In this document: positions 22,815 through 32,665 of the stretch, in pieces
How positions within the stretch are numbered: position 1 is the first letter of the stretch
Layout of the letters: every line of letters begins with the position of its first letter
Assembly (NCBI GenBank): GCA_951213105.1
Contig: OX578135.1
Coordinates: 165,034,750 to 165,098,749 of the forward strand
DNA length: 64,000 bases
Reading direction: 5' to 3'
From: Amaurobius ferox
Lineage: Eukaryota; Arthropoda; Arachnida; Araneae; Amaurobiidae
Program-made: the position numbers and the translations under genes
The notes under the pieces: model-generated
What the model was told of the DNA's origin: nothing
The model's database searches: none
Seen by the model: the letters and a program-made list of their open reading frames with translations, nothing else

Positions 22815-23495
22815 GTTGAAAATGAAACTGAATAGACACTTTTAATTCAATTTTCATTCTCAGTTGGTAACTGGATTTTTTCCAACGGTGGCGCAGCGCA
22901 AATGTGAAAAAAATAAAATATCTCGAGAATAGCTAGCCCTAGTGCAATGGGGTTGGTCTTATTCTTTTCATTGTTAAACATTATGTATAAAACAAGTATT
23001 TAATTAATATATTTGAACATACCTAGTTTTTTATTTTAGATTTTGACTATTTTTCTGGCCATTTCGTAAAAAAGAGCAGGGTTTATTTCCGAATCGTACC
23101 AAATGCTAATCAACACCAGAGTGACCCACAAGTGATTTATCTACTAAAATTTGTAAAATTTGATCAATTAGTTTTTCAGTTAGAGTGGATACAGGAAATT
23201 TTTGCGGACCATTTCACAAAAAAAAGGCGGGTTCTTTTATCCCGAATCGTACCCAAAACTAATCAGCTCCAAATTCGACCACAAGAGACTTACCTACCAA
23301 ATTTTATGAAATTCGGTCCATTAGTTTTTTAGTTAGAGTTGATACAAAATCTGTACAGACAGCCAGACACACACACACAGACGCCACCCTAAAAATAGCT
23401 TTTTCGTATTCTAGAGGTCTCGAAACGTGTAGATCCGCCGAAAACTCAAGTTGCGATTTTCGGTGTGAATAGTGCTTCGAACAAGTGTTTTTCCC
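22815..23495 (+). mobile_element. Family B element, partial, plus strand
   Basis: Begins inside the GGTAACTGGATT...GGTGGCG block, has TATCTCGAGAATAGCTAG, two or three GGCCATTTCGCAAA sub-units, a (CACA)n tract and GAAAACTCAAGTTGCGATTTTC. The 5' CTGATGTG end is missing; it abuts the family A end. It faces the minus-strand partial copy at 23505. Confidence 0.65.
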
Positions 23496-23504
23496 TGCAG
23501 AAAA

Positions 23505-23965
23505 GTATTGGAATCGTGCGTCGAAAATCGAAACTGGAATTTTTGGCGTATCTACAAGTTTTGAGACCTCTAGAACACGAAAAACTATTTTTAGCGTAAC
23601 TCGTGTGTGTCTATGTCTGTCTGTGCAATGTATATATCCACTCTAACTCAGAAACCTATAGACCGAATTTCATAAAATTTTATGAGTAAGTTACTTGTGG
23701 GTTTCCTTGGTGCTAATTAGATTTTGGTATGATTGGAAAAAAGAGAACCTGCCTTTTTTTGCAAAGTGACCCGCAAAAATTGTCTGTATCCACTCTAGCT
23801 AAAAAACTAATTGACCAAGTTTCACAAATTTTGGTAAATAAGTCACTTGTGGGTTACGCTGGTGCTGATTAGAATTTGGTACGATTTAGAGAAAATAACT
23901 CGCATTTTTTGTGAAATGGCCCGCAAAAACGGTCAAAATCTGAAATAAAAGACTAAGCATACGCG
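23505..23965 (-). mobile_element. Family B element, partial, minus strand
   Basis: Starts AAAAGTATTGGAATCGTGCG, carries TGTGTGTCT tract and sub-units ending GGCCCGCAAAAACGGTC. Tail-to-tail with 22815-23495, forming an inverted pair. A 30-base poly-A at about 24074-24105 lies beyond it. Confidence 0.65.
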
Positions 23966-24073
23966 TAGCCAGGGGTTTTGTGCCCTGGATACCCGGGCAC
24001 CCCCCTGCCCCGCTGATAAATATTACCACAAACTTTCTGCAATAAGACAGTCGCCAAAAGTTCTGACCAGCAG

Positions 24074-24108
<35 letters not shown>

Positions 24109-24331
24109 AACGTTGAAAAGAACAATAAAACTCTTTATGCACATCATCGGATTCGATTTTTTTAAAAATTGAAAAACAAATTAATTATCTATTGTAATTT
24201 TCGCATCTGTATCTGGGGCAGAAGGTAAAAAATATTTTATAAATGTTTGTCTCTTTTAAATGCTATGCGATATAATGTAAGTGATTCTTAAAAATTCGCC
24301 ACGTGGTCCCGCCGTAAATTTAAGAAAAAAT

Positions 24332-25081
24332 CTGATGTGGGCAGCACATGACTTTCCCTGCAGACTTATTTTAATTAAATTTAATTCACTATTAATTCAA
24401 TTTTCGTTCTCATTTGGTAACTGGACTCATTTTCAAAGGTGGCGTAGAGAAAAAAACAAAAGTATCTCGAGAACGGCTAGTCCTAGTGTAATGGGATTGG
24501 TCTTATTCTTTTTTTCGTTAAAAATTACGTATAAAACAAGCATTTAATGGATATATTTCAGCATACGTAATTTTTTATTTTATATTTTGTCGATTTTTGC
24601 GGGCCATTTTGCAAAAAAAGGCAGGTTATTTTTTCCGAATCTTACCAAAATCTAATCAGGGCCAGGGTGTTCCATAAGTGACTTACCTACACCATTTTGT
24701 TTAATTCGGTCCTTCAGTTTTTCAGCTAGAGTGGATACAAGCTTTTGTGGGCCATTTCGCAAAAAAAGGCGGGTTCTTTTATCCCGAATCATACCCAAAA
24801 CTAATCAGCACCAGATTCACCCACAAGTGATATACCTACCAAATTTTATGAAAATCGGTCAATTAGTTTTTTAGTTAGAGTGGATACAAAATCTGCACAG
24901 ACAGACAGACACACACACAGACAGACAGACACACAGACACACACACAGACGTCACGCTAAAAACAGTTTTTTCGTATCCTAGAGGTCTCGAAACGTGTAG
25001 ATCCGTCGAAAACTCTAGTTGCGATTTTCGGCATGATTCCAATACTTTCCCTATACATTACCATGTATTGCAGGGAAAGTA
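24332..25081 (+). mobile_element. Family B element, full length, left arm of a 2.1-kb palindrome
   Basis: The 5' end CTGATGTGGGCAGCACATGA followed by CTTTCCCTGCAG; the 3' end is the hairpin CTTTCCCTATACATTACC...TGCAGGGAAAG. Both ends share CTTTCCCTGCA as an inverted repeat. Internal sub-units and a mixed CACA/GACA tract precede the GTTGCGATTTTCGG block. No ORF of interest. About 750 bp, class unknown. Confidence 0.8.
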
Positions 25082-25129
25082 ATAAAAACTGTTTTAGTAA
25101 ATTTAAGTAATTTAAGGAAATAAGTAATA

Positions 25130-25390
25130 TTTTCTAACAAATTTTACTTAATAAATAAAGTAAGTTATGAACATTATGAGCGCCCATACATGGGTGATAA
25201 GAGGGGGGAGGGGGACTTTTATCAAATAATATAATAAGTAATATTTAAAAAGTTATTTTATTTGGGTGTCAACTTTTGAAATGAACACCCTGTATATAGA
25301 ACAGAGCGATAATAGCCCCCCCCCCTCCTCTTATCACCCATTTATGGGCGTTCATGAAGTTCTTAAGTAAAATTTGTTAAATACTGATTA
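25130..25390. repeat. Inner inverted repeat between two family B copies
   Basis: AACAAATTTTACTTAATAAA...GCGCCCATACATGGGTGATAAGAGGGGGG on the left is matched inversely by CCCCTCCTCTTATCACCC...GGGCGTTC...TTAAGTAAAATTTGTTA on the right. It lies at the centre of the larger 24332-26447 palindrome. Confidence 0.8.
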
Positions 25391-25674
25391 ACAGTTCTTA
25401 TTTTCCAAAGGGAGTATACTATATGTTGTTTTCTGGAGATATGACTATATGGAGACTGTATGAATAATTACACTAGAGCTACGATGACTGAAGAAATAAA
25501 AATGCTTTAATCAATATTCACTACAACAAAAATATATCAATTGACAGAGTAATTGATGTTTTTGCACCCAAGAAAATTGCAGTTAGGAAATATTTTAAAT
25601 GGCTGAAATAGAGTAAAACGACCTTTCAGTTACCTCAGGCCATTTCCAGATTCAAGGGCTTTTTTACTTTCCCT

Positions 25675-26447
25675 GCAATACATGGTAATGTATAGGGAAA
25701 GTATTGGAATCATGCCGAAAATCACAACTCGAGTTTTCGACGGATCTACACGTTTCGAGACCTCTAGAATACAGAAAAACCATTTTTAGCGTGACGACTG
25801 TGTGTGTGTCTGTGTGTCTGTCTGTGAGTCTGTCTGTGTGCCTGTGTGTCTGTCTGTGCAGATATTGTATCCACTCTAACTAAAAAAGTAATTGACCGAA
25901 TTTCATAAAATTTGGTAGGTAAGTCATTTGTGGGCGAATCTGGTGCTGATTAGTTTTGAGTACGATTAGGGATAAAAGAACCCGCCTTTTTTTGCAAAAT
26001 GAGCCGCAAAAGTTTGTATCCACTCTAGCTGAAAATCTGATGGACCGAATTTCACAAAATTTGGTAAATAAGTCTCTTATGGGACATTCTGGTGCTGATT
26101 AGATTTTGGTACGATTCGGAAAAAATAACCTGCCCTTTTTTGCAAAATGGCCCGCAAAAATCGACAAAATCTAAAATAAAAAAACTACGTATGCTAAAAT
26201 ATATCCATTAAATGCTTGTTTTATACGTAATTTTTAACGAAGAAAAGAATAAGACCAACCCCATTACACTAGGACAAGCCGTTCTCGAGATATTTTTATT
26301 TTTTCGTTTTTTCTCTACGCCACCTTTGAAAATGAGTCCAGTTACCAAATGAGAACGAAAATTGAATTAATAGTGAATTAAATTTAATTAAAATAAAGAG
26401 AATGTGTATATAAGTCTGCAGGGAAAGTTATGTGCTGCCCACATCAG
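25675..26447 (-). mobile_element. Family B element, full length, right arm of a 2.1-kb palindrome
   Basis: Inverted near-copy of 24332-25081, from TACTTTCCCTGCAATACATG at its 3' terminus to GCTGCCCACATCAG at its 5' end. The two copies share orientation-reversed sub-units, tracts and ends over essentially their full length. Confidence 0.8.
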
Positions 26448-26958
26448 ATTTTTATTTTTATTGTAATTAATAATTAATGTGTGTTAAGTATTTTAAAAAG
26501 TTTCCTGTTTTCATTTGGAAATGAAGTTACTTATCGTGTATACAGGGCCTGATGAAAGTATTTTTTAATAATTTTTTTCAATTGAAATTAATGTTTTTAA
26601 ATATTTTTATTTATACATTTCGAAAAGTCTTTAAAATCGGAGACTGACTCCTATCGGAATCGCGCTCCTGTAAGAAGATTATATTTACCATAATTCTATT
26701 TGTAATTTTGACCTCGTTCTGATCCTTAGTTATGCTTGGCAGTTTATTCTTCACTCTCTCTCTCTCTCTCTCTGCGGGCCAAGCCTTTACATGATTTTCT
26801 AAAAATTCAATATCAGTTGCTTTTCAACTTTGTCGACATTCATGTTAGTTATTTAATTCTATTTCTTACTGTAATATGCATTTTTATGATTATTTATTTT
26901 ATCTGGTTGTTTTTTAAAAGATTAAAAATATATAAATTAATGCATGCAATTTTGTATA
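26448..26958. other. No recognised feature
   Basis: AT-rich with a (CT)n run at about 26754-26773. A 118-codon ORF (26736-27092) is partly microsatellite and partly antisense SINE and is not a gene. Confidence 0.5.
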
Positions 26959-27254
26959 TTGTTGTTTGTTGTTTACTGATGACCTCCTGTTTCGGTGGAG
27001 CCGATTCAGGACCAGTGACGTTGGAAGCAGGAAAGAACAAAGAAAGACACAAGGCGAGAGAACAAAGTTTAATTACAAGAACGCATCACTGACGAAGGTC
27101 GGAGGGGGTGCAGCTTCCTATTTTGACGATGACCCAGAAGGCGGAAGACTGACTTTATCCTCAAGAAACATCCATGCGTTATTCGGGATTCGAACTCGAG
27201 CCCTCAAGACAGCAGCCGAAGACGCTATCCACTTCACCGTCTGGACGGCATGGA
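26959..27254 (-). mobile_element. tRNA-headed SINE, second copy, inverted
   Basis: On the minus strand: head GGTGAAGTGGATAGCG with B box GAGTTCGAATCCC, body and a (AAC)n-like tail (GTTGTTTGTTG on the plus strand at 26960), all collinear with 2261-2569. More diverged than the first copy. It again sits next to a PLE-like repeat (27256-27446). Clear target duplication not found. Confidence 0.82.
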
Positions 27255-27255
27255 G

Positions 27256-27446
27256 TTGATATATGTAAATTTTGCCTGGCGGTATGGTCTATATTTAGGC
27301 ACTTGTTCGCACTTTATTTTACTTCGCCACTGATGAAGGGCATGATAATGTCCGAAAGCGCTTTGGTTATGTGATTGTGTGCGTCATAATAAGGCGATTT
27401 TAATAAATGACTCTTTAACCACTTATTTGGTTGTCTTTGATTTCAG
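27256..27446 (+). repeat. Putative Penelope-like terminal repeat
   Basis: Collinear with the arms of the 1511-2638 foldback: GATATATGTAAATTTTGCC, TATTTAGGCAC, then CACTGATGA...GTCCGAAAGCGCTTTGG. The tail GGCGATTTTAATAAATGAC and TTATTTGGTTGTCTTT also occurs in the 49434-49573 palindrome. The CTGATGA...GAAA pattern is known from terminal repeats of Penelope-like elements. No PLE reverse transcriptase is present in the window. Confidence 0.5.
27330..27390 (+). ncRNA. Hammerhead-ribozyme-like motif (candidate)
   Basis: CTGATGA, one extra A, a possible 4-bp stem GGGC/GTCC closed by an 8-base loop, then GAAA, followed about 20 bases later by GTGCGTCAT as a possible cleavage triplet context. The extra base and the poor stem III pairing depart from the textbook motif. 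Related but mutated versions occur at about 2204-2232 (+) and 1596-1629 (-). Catalysis cannot be judged from sequence alone. Confidence 0.35.
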
Positions 27447-28805
27447 TGTTTTTGAATGTGTTATGCATGAAAGGATCTTTTCCCAAATTAAGCAATAGAT
27501 CTCTCTTTACCAACATGGATGTATGCCAATGCGATCCACTTTAACTAATTTAGCTTGTTTTACATGTGATATTATTGATGCTATTGAAACCAAGAAGAAA
27601 CTGGATGTCATTTATACTGACTTTACATCGATCTGGAGTTATTGACCGTAAACTAATTACTAGTGGATTTAGTGTAGATTTATTGACTTGATTGTACTCG
27701 TATATTACAAATAGGCTTTAATCTGTATGGCGTTAACTCTAGACTATACAGTAATTCCTCTGGTGTTCCTCAGTGTTCAAATTTGGGCCCACTCCTTTTC
27801 TTAATTTTTATTAATGAAATACCCCGGATTTTTAAAACGGCCAAATGTCTTATGTTTGCCGACGATCTGAAACTTTATGTGAAAATCAACTCATTAACTG
27901 ATCGTGAGTGGATGCAGATGATCTAAATGAACTGTATAACGGGTCTGTTTTAAATAGACTCCATTTAAATGTATCGAAGTGCTATGTTATGAGCATTGCT
28001 AGAATCCATAATATTCACAGCTGCAATTACATTTTAAATAATTTACCTCTATCTCGATGTATACTCGTATTATTGATTTGGGTGTCACTTTTGGTGATAC
28101 ATTTAACTTTCAGAGGCATATCGATAATACTATTAAAAGAGCCTACCCAAAGACTTGGCTTGTCCATGAGATGATCTCGTATTTTTACTCTAGGACTGAT
28201 ACTATTATTTGTCTTTATAATACCCTTGTTAAACCAATTTTGGAGTATTGTGCAATGATCAGGGACCCTGCTTACAATCTGCATTCGCATCGAGTAGAAG
28301 TCGTGCAAAATAAACTTTTACGTACTATGAATTACAGAATGTCTGATTATTATCCTTATGATATGCATACAAGGGAACTCAGACAGAAATATAGTTTAAT
28401 GTCTCTTAAAAAAAGAAGAAGCTGGTCCTGCCTCTTGTTTTATTATAAGGTCTTAACTAATACTATTGATTGCCCCATCTTAATTTCTTGCCTGGAATTT
28501 CACATACCTGTCAATAATACTAGGAAAAAAACTCTTTTTCATAATACTACTGTTAAACACAACTACATTAAATGCTATGCTATCTATAAATTTGTTGATC
28601 TATATAATACCTATTGTGCTGATATTGATATATTTAACTCGACTCCTGCCTGTTTTAAAAAAGCCTGTTTCAATGCGCATGACATGTTTACTACTTAGTA
28701 CTCCTGTATCCTATGTTCTGTACATTTAATTTCTTGTGTGGCTACTGTAACTGGATTTCATCTGTAGTTGTCACGTAAATTGAATAAAATACAATAAAAT
28801 AAAAT
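27447..28805 (+). pseudogene. Jockey-type LINE, 5'-truncated, frameshifted RT
   Basis: Relics in order: LTNLACFTCDIIDAIETKK and VIYTDFTSI (RT motif A region, 27540-27630, catalytic context lost to a stop), a GxxxGPLLFLIFINEIPR block (about 27780), then LMFADDLKLYVK with FADD at 27855-27866 (motif C). After frame changes an open frame of 213 codons (28057-28698) starts with DLGVTFGDTFNFQRHIDN and carries the thumb/C-terminal region to a normal stop. The 3' end is a (AATAAA)n-like tail to about 28805. Endonuclease and ORF1 are absent. It follows the PLE-like repeat directly. Dead copy; clade assignment (Jockey superfamily) is by motif style. Confidence 0.87.
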
Positions 28806-28881
28806 AAAATATTATTTGATCAGAAGTTAATTTAATTTATATAAGTTTATGTTTAATTAGAGAGTCGCAAGCATATAATAA

Positions 28882-30182
28882 CAAGAAAGATCAATCATGC
28901 TTAAAGCATTGATTATGAAACACTTTCCAACTTCAATGCAATTTTATTTAAACATCTGTAAAATGCAATACATTCCTCGGTAATATTTTAAAACTTATCA
29001 CAATACTATATTAATTTATTATATTTGAAAACTTAAATCTTCATCGAAAAAAATGAACTTCATTCAAATGGCGGCTTGAAATATAAATTGGCTGGTTTAA
29101 ACATCTCTAAAATGCGATACAGTCCTCGGTAATATTTTTAAAATTATCATAATACTACGATAATTTATTATATTTGAAAACTTCATCGGAAACAACTGAA
29201 ACTCATTCAAATGACGTCTTAGAAAAAATAACACGCCTGGATCTCTCTATAAAAACAGCATTTCCCTCATAAACATTTTCCCATTCATTTCATTCATCAC
29301 AGTACTAAAATAATTTATTTTATCTAAAAACTTTAGACCATGAAGCTACAAGTAATTAAACTTTATGCTTAAAACTTCATCGAAAAAAATCGTTCTTCTC
29401 TCTGTAAAATCAATGAATATTTCATTCATATCAGCTATGCAGACTCCATGAGCTAAATAATTTTGAGTTAAAGAAATACAGCAATTCTTATACAACTCAT
29501 CCTACATATTTTACTGTTCACATTTTACATAAGTGAAAAATAGGCTTCGTTGTAGAAATAATCAAATTTGGATGATCATTTAAACTCACATATATTGTAA
29601 TGGCGTTATTTCAGTATGTAGATGCACAGAATTTAAGCAAAAATAAGGAGGTTTTAGGACGGATACAACATTCAATATGACTTATAAAGAACTTTAAAAA
29701 TCACGATTTTGAGACAAGATGGATGCCATATTTCACTTTGAAGTGGGTCACGTGATCTTTTCATATCATGGTCGCGTGATCGCTTCATATAAGAGGTGTA
29801 ACTATTATTTTAATTTTTATTTAAAAAACTACTGAATATATTTTTCTGAAATTTTTTTTATATATTTTATGAAATAATTTGAATATTACGTAAAATTTTC
29901 GAAGCAATTTGTGAATTTTAATTCCGCTTAAAAAATGTTTGAAAAATTAATTCCCATAGGGTTCAATGTATTCCATTTTTTCAACCCGGGTTCAATCCAA
30001 AACTAATTAGGTGATATTATTCATTTATATTCCCATAGGTCCTACAGACCGTCTGAACAACATACTAAAATTTCATTTTGATTAAGTCATTTTTACGGCA
30101 GTTATCGTGCTCACGGACAGACAGACAGACAGAATGAATAAACAAAGTCATAAACACTTTTCAACTTTGTTGTACAGTGTTA
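28882..30182 (+). mobile_element. Family A element, longest uninterrupted copy
   Basis: From CAAGAAAGATCAATCATGC to GTACAGTGTTAA, about 1.3 kb. Order: AAACACTTTCCAAC subterminal block, repeated AAATG..GCAATAC.TTC segments, GGATACAACATTC, GTGATC-rich block, CAACCCGGGTTCAATCC, GACCGTCTGAACAACATAC, (CAGA)n and terminal palindrome. AACACTTT(C/T)CAAC occurs near both ends in the same orientation. No ORF; autonomous partner unknown. Confidence 0.78.
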
Positions 30183-30254
30183 ATTACATTAAAAGCTATT
30201 CTATCTATAAATTTGTTGATCTCTATAATACCTATTGTACTGATATTGATACTT
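30183..30254 (+). pseudogene. LINE copy 2, fragment 1
   Basis: Matches 28560-28632 of the Jockey-type LINE (ATCTATAAATTTGTTGATCT, AATACCTATTGTACTGATAT). The sequence continues in fragments at 42294-42383 and 43652-43735, separated by family A elements. Confidence 0.82.
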
Positions 30255-30888
30255 TTTAACAATTTACAACATAGTTGAAAAGTGTTTATGACTTTGTTCA
30301 TTCTGTCTGTCTGTCTGTCTGTCTGTCCGTTAGCACGATAACTGCCGTAAAAATGACTTTATGAAAATGAAATTTTAGTATGTTTTTCAGACGGTCTGTG
30401 AGACCTATGGGAATATAAATAAATAATATCACCCAATTAGTTTTTTATTGAACCCGGGTTGAAAAAATGAAATACATTGAACCCTATGGCACCTAATTTT
30501 TCAAACATTTTTTAACCAAATTTAAAATTCTCAAATTGCTTCGAAATTTTTAGAAAATATTCACATTATGCCATAAAATATATCAAAAAAAATTCAGTAA
30601 AATATATTAAGTAGTTTTTTAATTAAAAATTATTTCATATAGGGAAAAAACAAATTCAATTAAATTCTGACTTTTGGGATATCCTCCAGAAAGAAAAAAG
30701 ATATGTATTATATAATAAATATCTTTCCAAGAGTTTAATCATTCTGCACATGAGAGAGGCTTCACATTTTAAAATAAATTTGGTAGATAACAATTTTTTT
30801 TTTAATTTTATGGAACTCTTCATGGTATACTTATTTGATGGCATTTTTAATGCACTTTCCTACGTCCTAGAGAGTTGAAATTTGGTAC

Positions 30889-31389
30889 TGTAACGTACTG
30901 TTACTAGCTCAAAAAAACTGCCTGTGCTTACGAAAACTGCCATGAGAGGCAAATATACTTTTCTCATCCACACGCCCAGTGTCCACCAAATTCATGTATA
31001 AGAGAAGGTTTGGATTTTCACAGCTGTGGTGCTGGAGTTGTGAAATATGACACCGGGAAAGGGAATCTTTGGCCTGCGTTTCGGTTTTCGGACGGATGGA
31101 CCGCCCCCGCAGAGCCGTGATCTCTGACCTGCCAACGGAGGGAGGAGAGAAGACCCTTTTTGGAAAGATGAGTTCGATTTTAGAATTCGACGGAGCTAGT
31201 CGCTTCTCCTTCTGCAGCTCACGAACCTGAGTTCGGCCGAGAGCCGACACTTACAAGGAATATGCTATTGCAATTGCCTATTTGTACATAGTTGTAAATA
31301 TTTCTTTTTTATGCATTAAAGTCTCATTTTAAAAATTTAATCTGCTGTTCCTCGTGTGCTCCTCGGCACTACAACGCTACTACGGTACA
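30889..31389 (+). repeat. 5' LTR (LTR1)
   Basis: TG...CA termini (TGTAACGTACTG to TACGGTACA), 501 bp. A poly(A) signal ATTAAA lies at 31315-31320. Diagnostic bases: G at LTR position 56 (30944) and G at position 478 (31366). An antisense open frame of 113 codons recurs in every LTR and is not considered a gene. Confidence 0.95.
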
Positions 31390-31402
31390 GCATATAAAAA
31401 AA

Positions 31403-31420
31403 TGGTGGCAGCGGTGGGAT
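31403..31420 (+). promoter_or_regulatory. Primer-binding site, tRNA-Leu type
   Basis: TGGTGGCAGCGGTGGGAT starts 13 bases after the LTR. Its complement, ATCCCACCGCTGCCACCA, agrees with the 3' end of a common eukaryotic tRNA-Leu including CCA (recalled). It would prime minus-strand DNA synthesis. Repeated at 36123-36140. Confidence 0.8.
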
Positions 31421-31624
31421 GTATTGAGCTGTGGAAGTGGACGGTCATCGGAAATCGACTGACCAGAGCGTAAGTCCAGTTACGCTGATGGGGATCGCCA
31501 TGATCCGTGTGGAACAACTGTTCCTATGCTAAAGTGGGCATCCGTCCCTGAAGAGGTCATCGATAGTAATCGGTTGACCGAAGCGTAAATCTGTTGCGCT
31601 GAAGTAGATCGCCAAGATCCCTTG

Positions 31625-31985
31625 TTAAGAAAGGACATCTGTTCCTGTTTTCATTTTGGACATCAGTTCCTGTGTTGGATCGCTAGATCCCTAGCTAAGA
31701 AAGGACATCTGTTCCTGTTTTTATTTTGGACATCAGTTCCTGTTTTTATTTTGGACATCAGTTTCTGTGTTGGATCGCTAGATCCCTAGCTAAGAAAGGA
31801 CATCTGTTCCTGTTTTTATTTTGGACATCAGTTCCTGTGTTGGATCGCTAGATCCCTAGCTAAGAAAGGACATCTGTTCCTGTTTTTATTGGGGACATCA
31901 GTTCCTGTGCGGCATCTGCAGATCCCTTGCTAAGAAGGACATCTGTTCCTGTTTTTATTTTGGACACCAGTCCCTGGTTGGATCA
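31625..31985 (+). repeat. Leader repeats (GGACATC.GTTCCTG) in element 1
   Basis: The untranslated leader holds four to five units of about 70 bp built on GGACATCTGTTCCTG, TTTTTATTTTGGACATCAG and TTGGATCGCTAGATCC; one unit has a 25-bp internal duplication (spacing 95 instead of 70). Repeated identically at about 36345-36705. A role in RNA packaging or structure is possible but unproven. Confidence 0.85.
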
Positions 31986-32257
31986 CCAGATCCGTGTTGT
32001 GAAAAGAAGACATCCGTTCCTCTGTTTTGGGAGCACCCGTTCCAGAGACCTGTAGAAAAGTCTTACTTCTGTGCCGGACATTAGTTCTGTGCGTGTTGTG
32101 TTGTGATTAGAAGAAAACCATGCTTATAAAAAGTGGGAACATCTAGTTCCAGTTTTCTTGTGCGGATCCTAATTGTGTTTGTGAACTCTTGTACCGAAGA
32201 TTCATTGGAAGAAATCCTTACCTTTTCAGCATTATGAAGGTCAACGTCTTCAAAAGG

Positions 32258-32610
32258 GGTGAGTACCTTGATTTTACAAAAGGCAGTGACAGTAGTTAAT
32301 TTTTATAGAATTTTGAGCATATTGTCAGTTCTAGTTTAGTTGACATACATCTTTTAAATATTAAAATCTTAAAATTTTAAAGGATAAGAATTTTGCTATG
32401 CTTTGGTTATTAATTTGTGAAGAGTAGAATTGTATTGAATAATTAAAATTTAATAATTTGAAGGTTAATATAATTCATGTATAATAATCGAATCTGTAGT
32501 TCTTTAAGAAAGGTGTTTTAGTTTAAAATAGCATTGAAAGTTTCAATACTGCCAAATTGTTGTTACAATTGCCATTTGTTGTTTAATTATAATTGTATGA
32601 AATCAGTGTG
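32258..32610 (+). promoter_or_regulatory. Possible leader intron
   Basis: AAAAGGGGTGAGTACC at about 32253 is a strong 5' splice-site-like sequence and is preceded by ATGAAGGTCAACGTC. A pyrimidine-poor GTACAACGTAG at about 32600 could be the acceptor, just upstream of the gag-pol start. Speculative. The same sequences recur at about 36978-37330. Confidence 0.3.
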
Positions 32611-32665
32611 TACAACGTAGGAATTGTTTATTTTGTATCAATTGGTTAAATTGATAAGGGAAAAA

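Noticed and set aside
26736..27259. 118- and 97-codon ORFs
   Set aside because: Composed of a CT microsatellite and antisense SINE sequence.
30909..31250. 113-codon minus-strand ORF repeated in all three LTRs
   Set aside because: Lies entirely within the LTR, antisense to the element, with no recognised domain; its conservation is explained by LTR identity.
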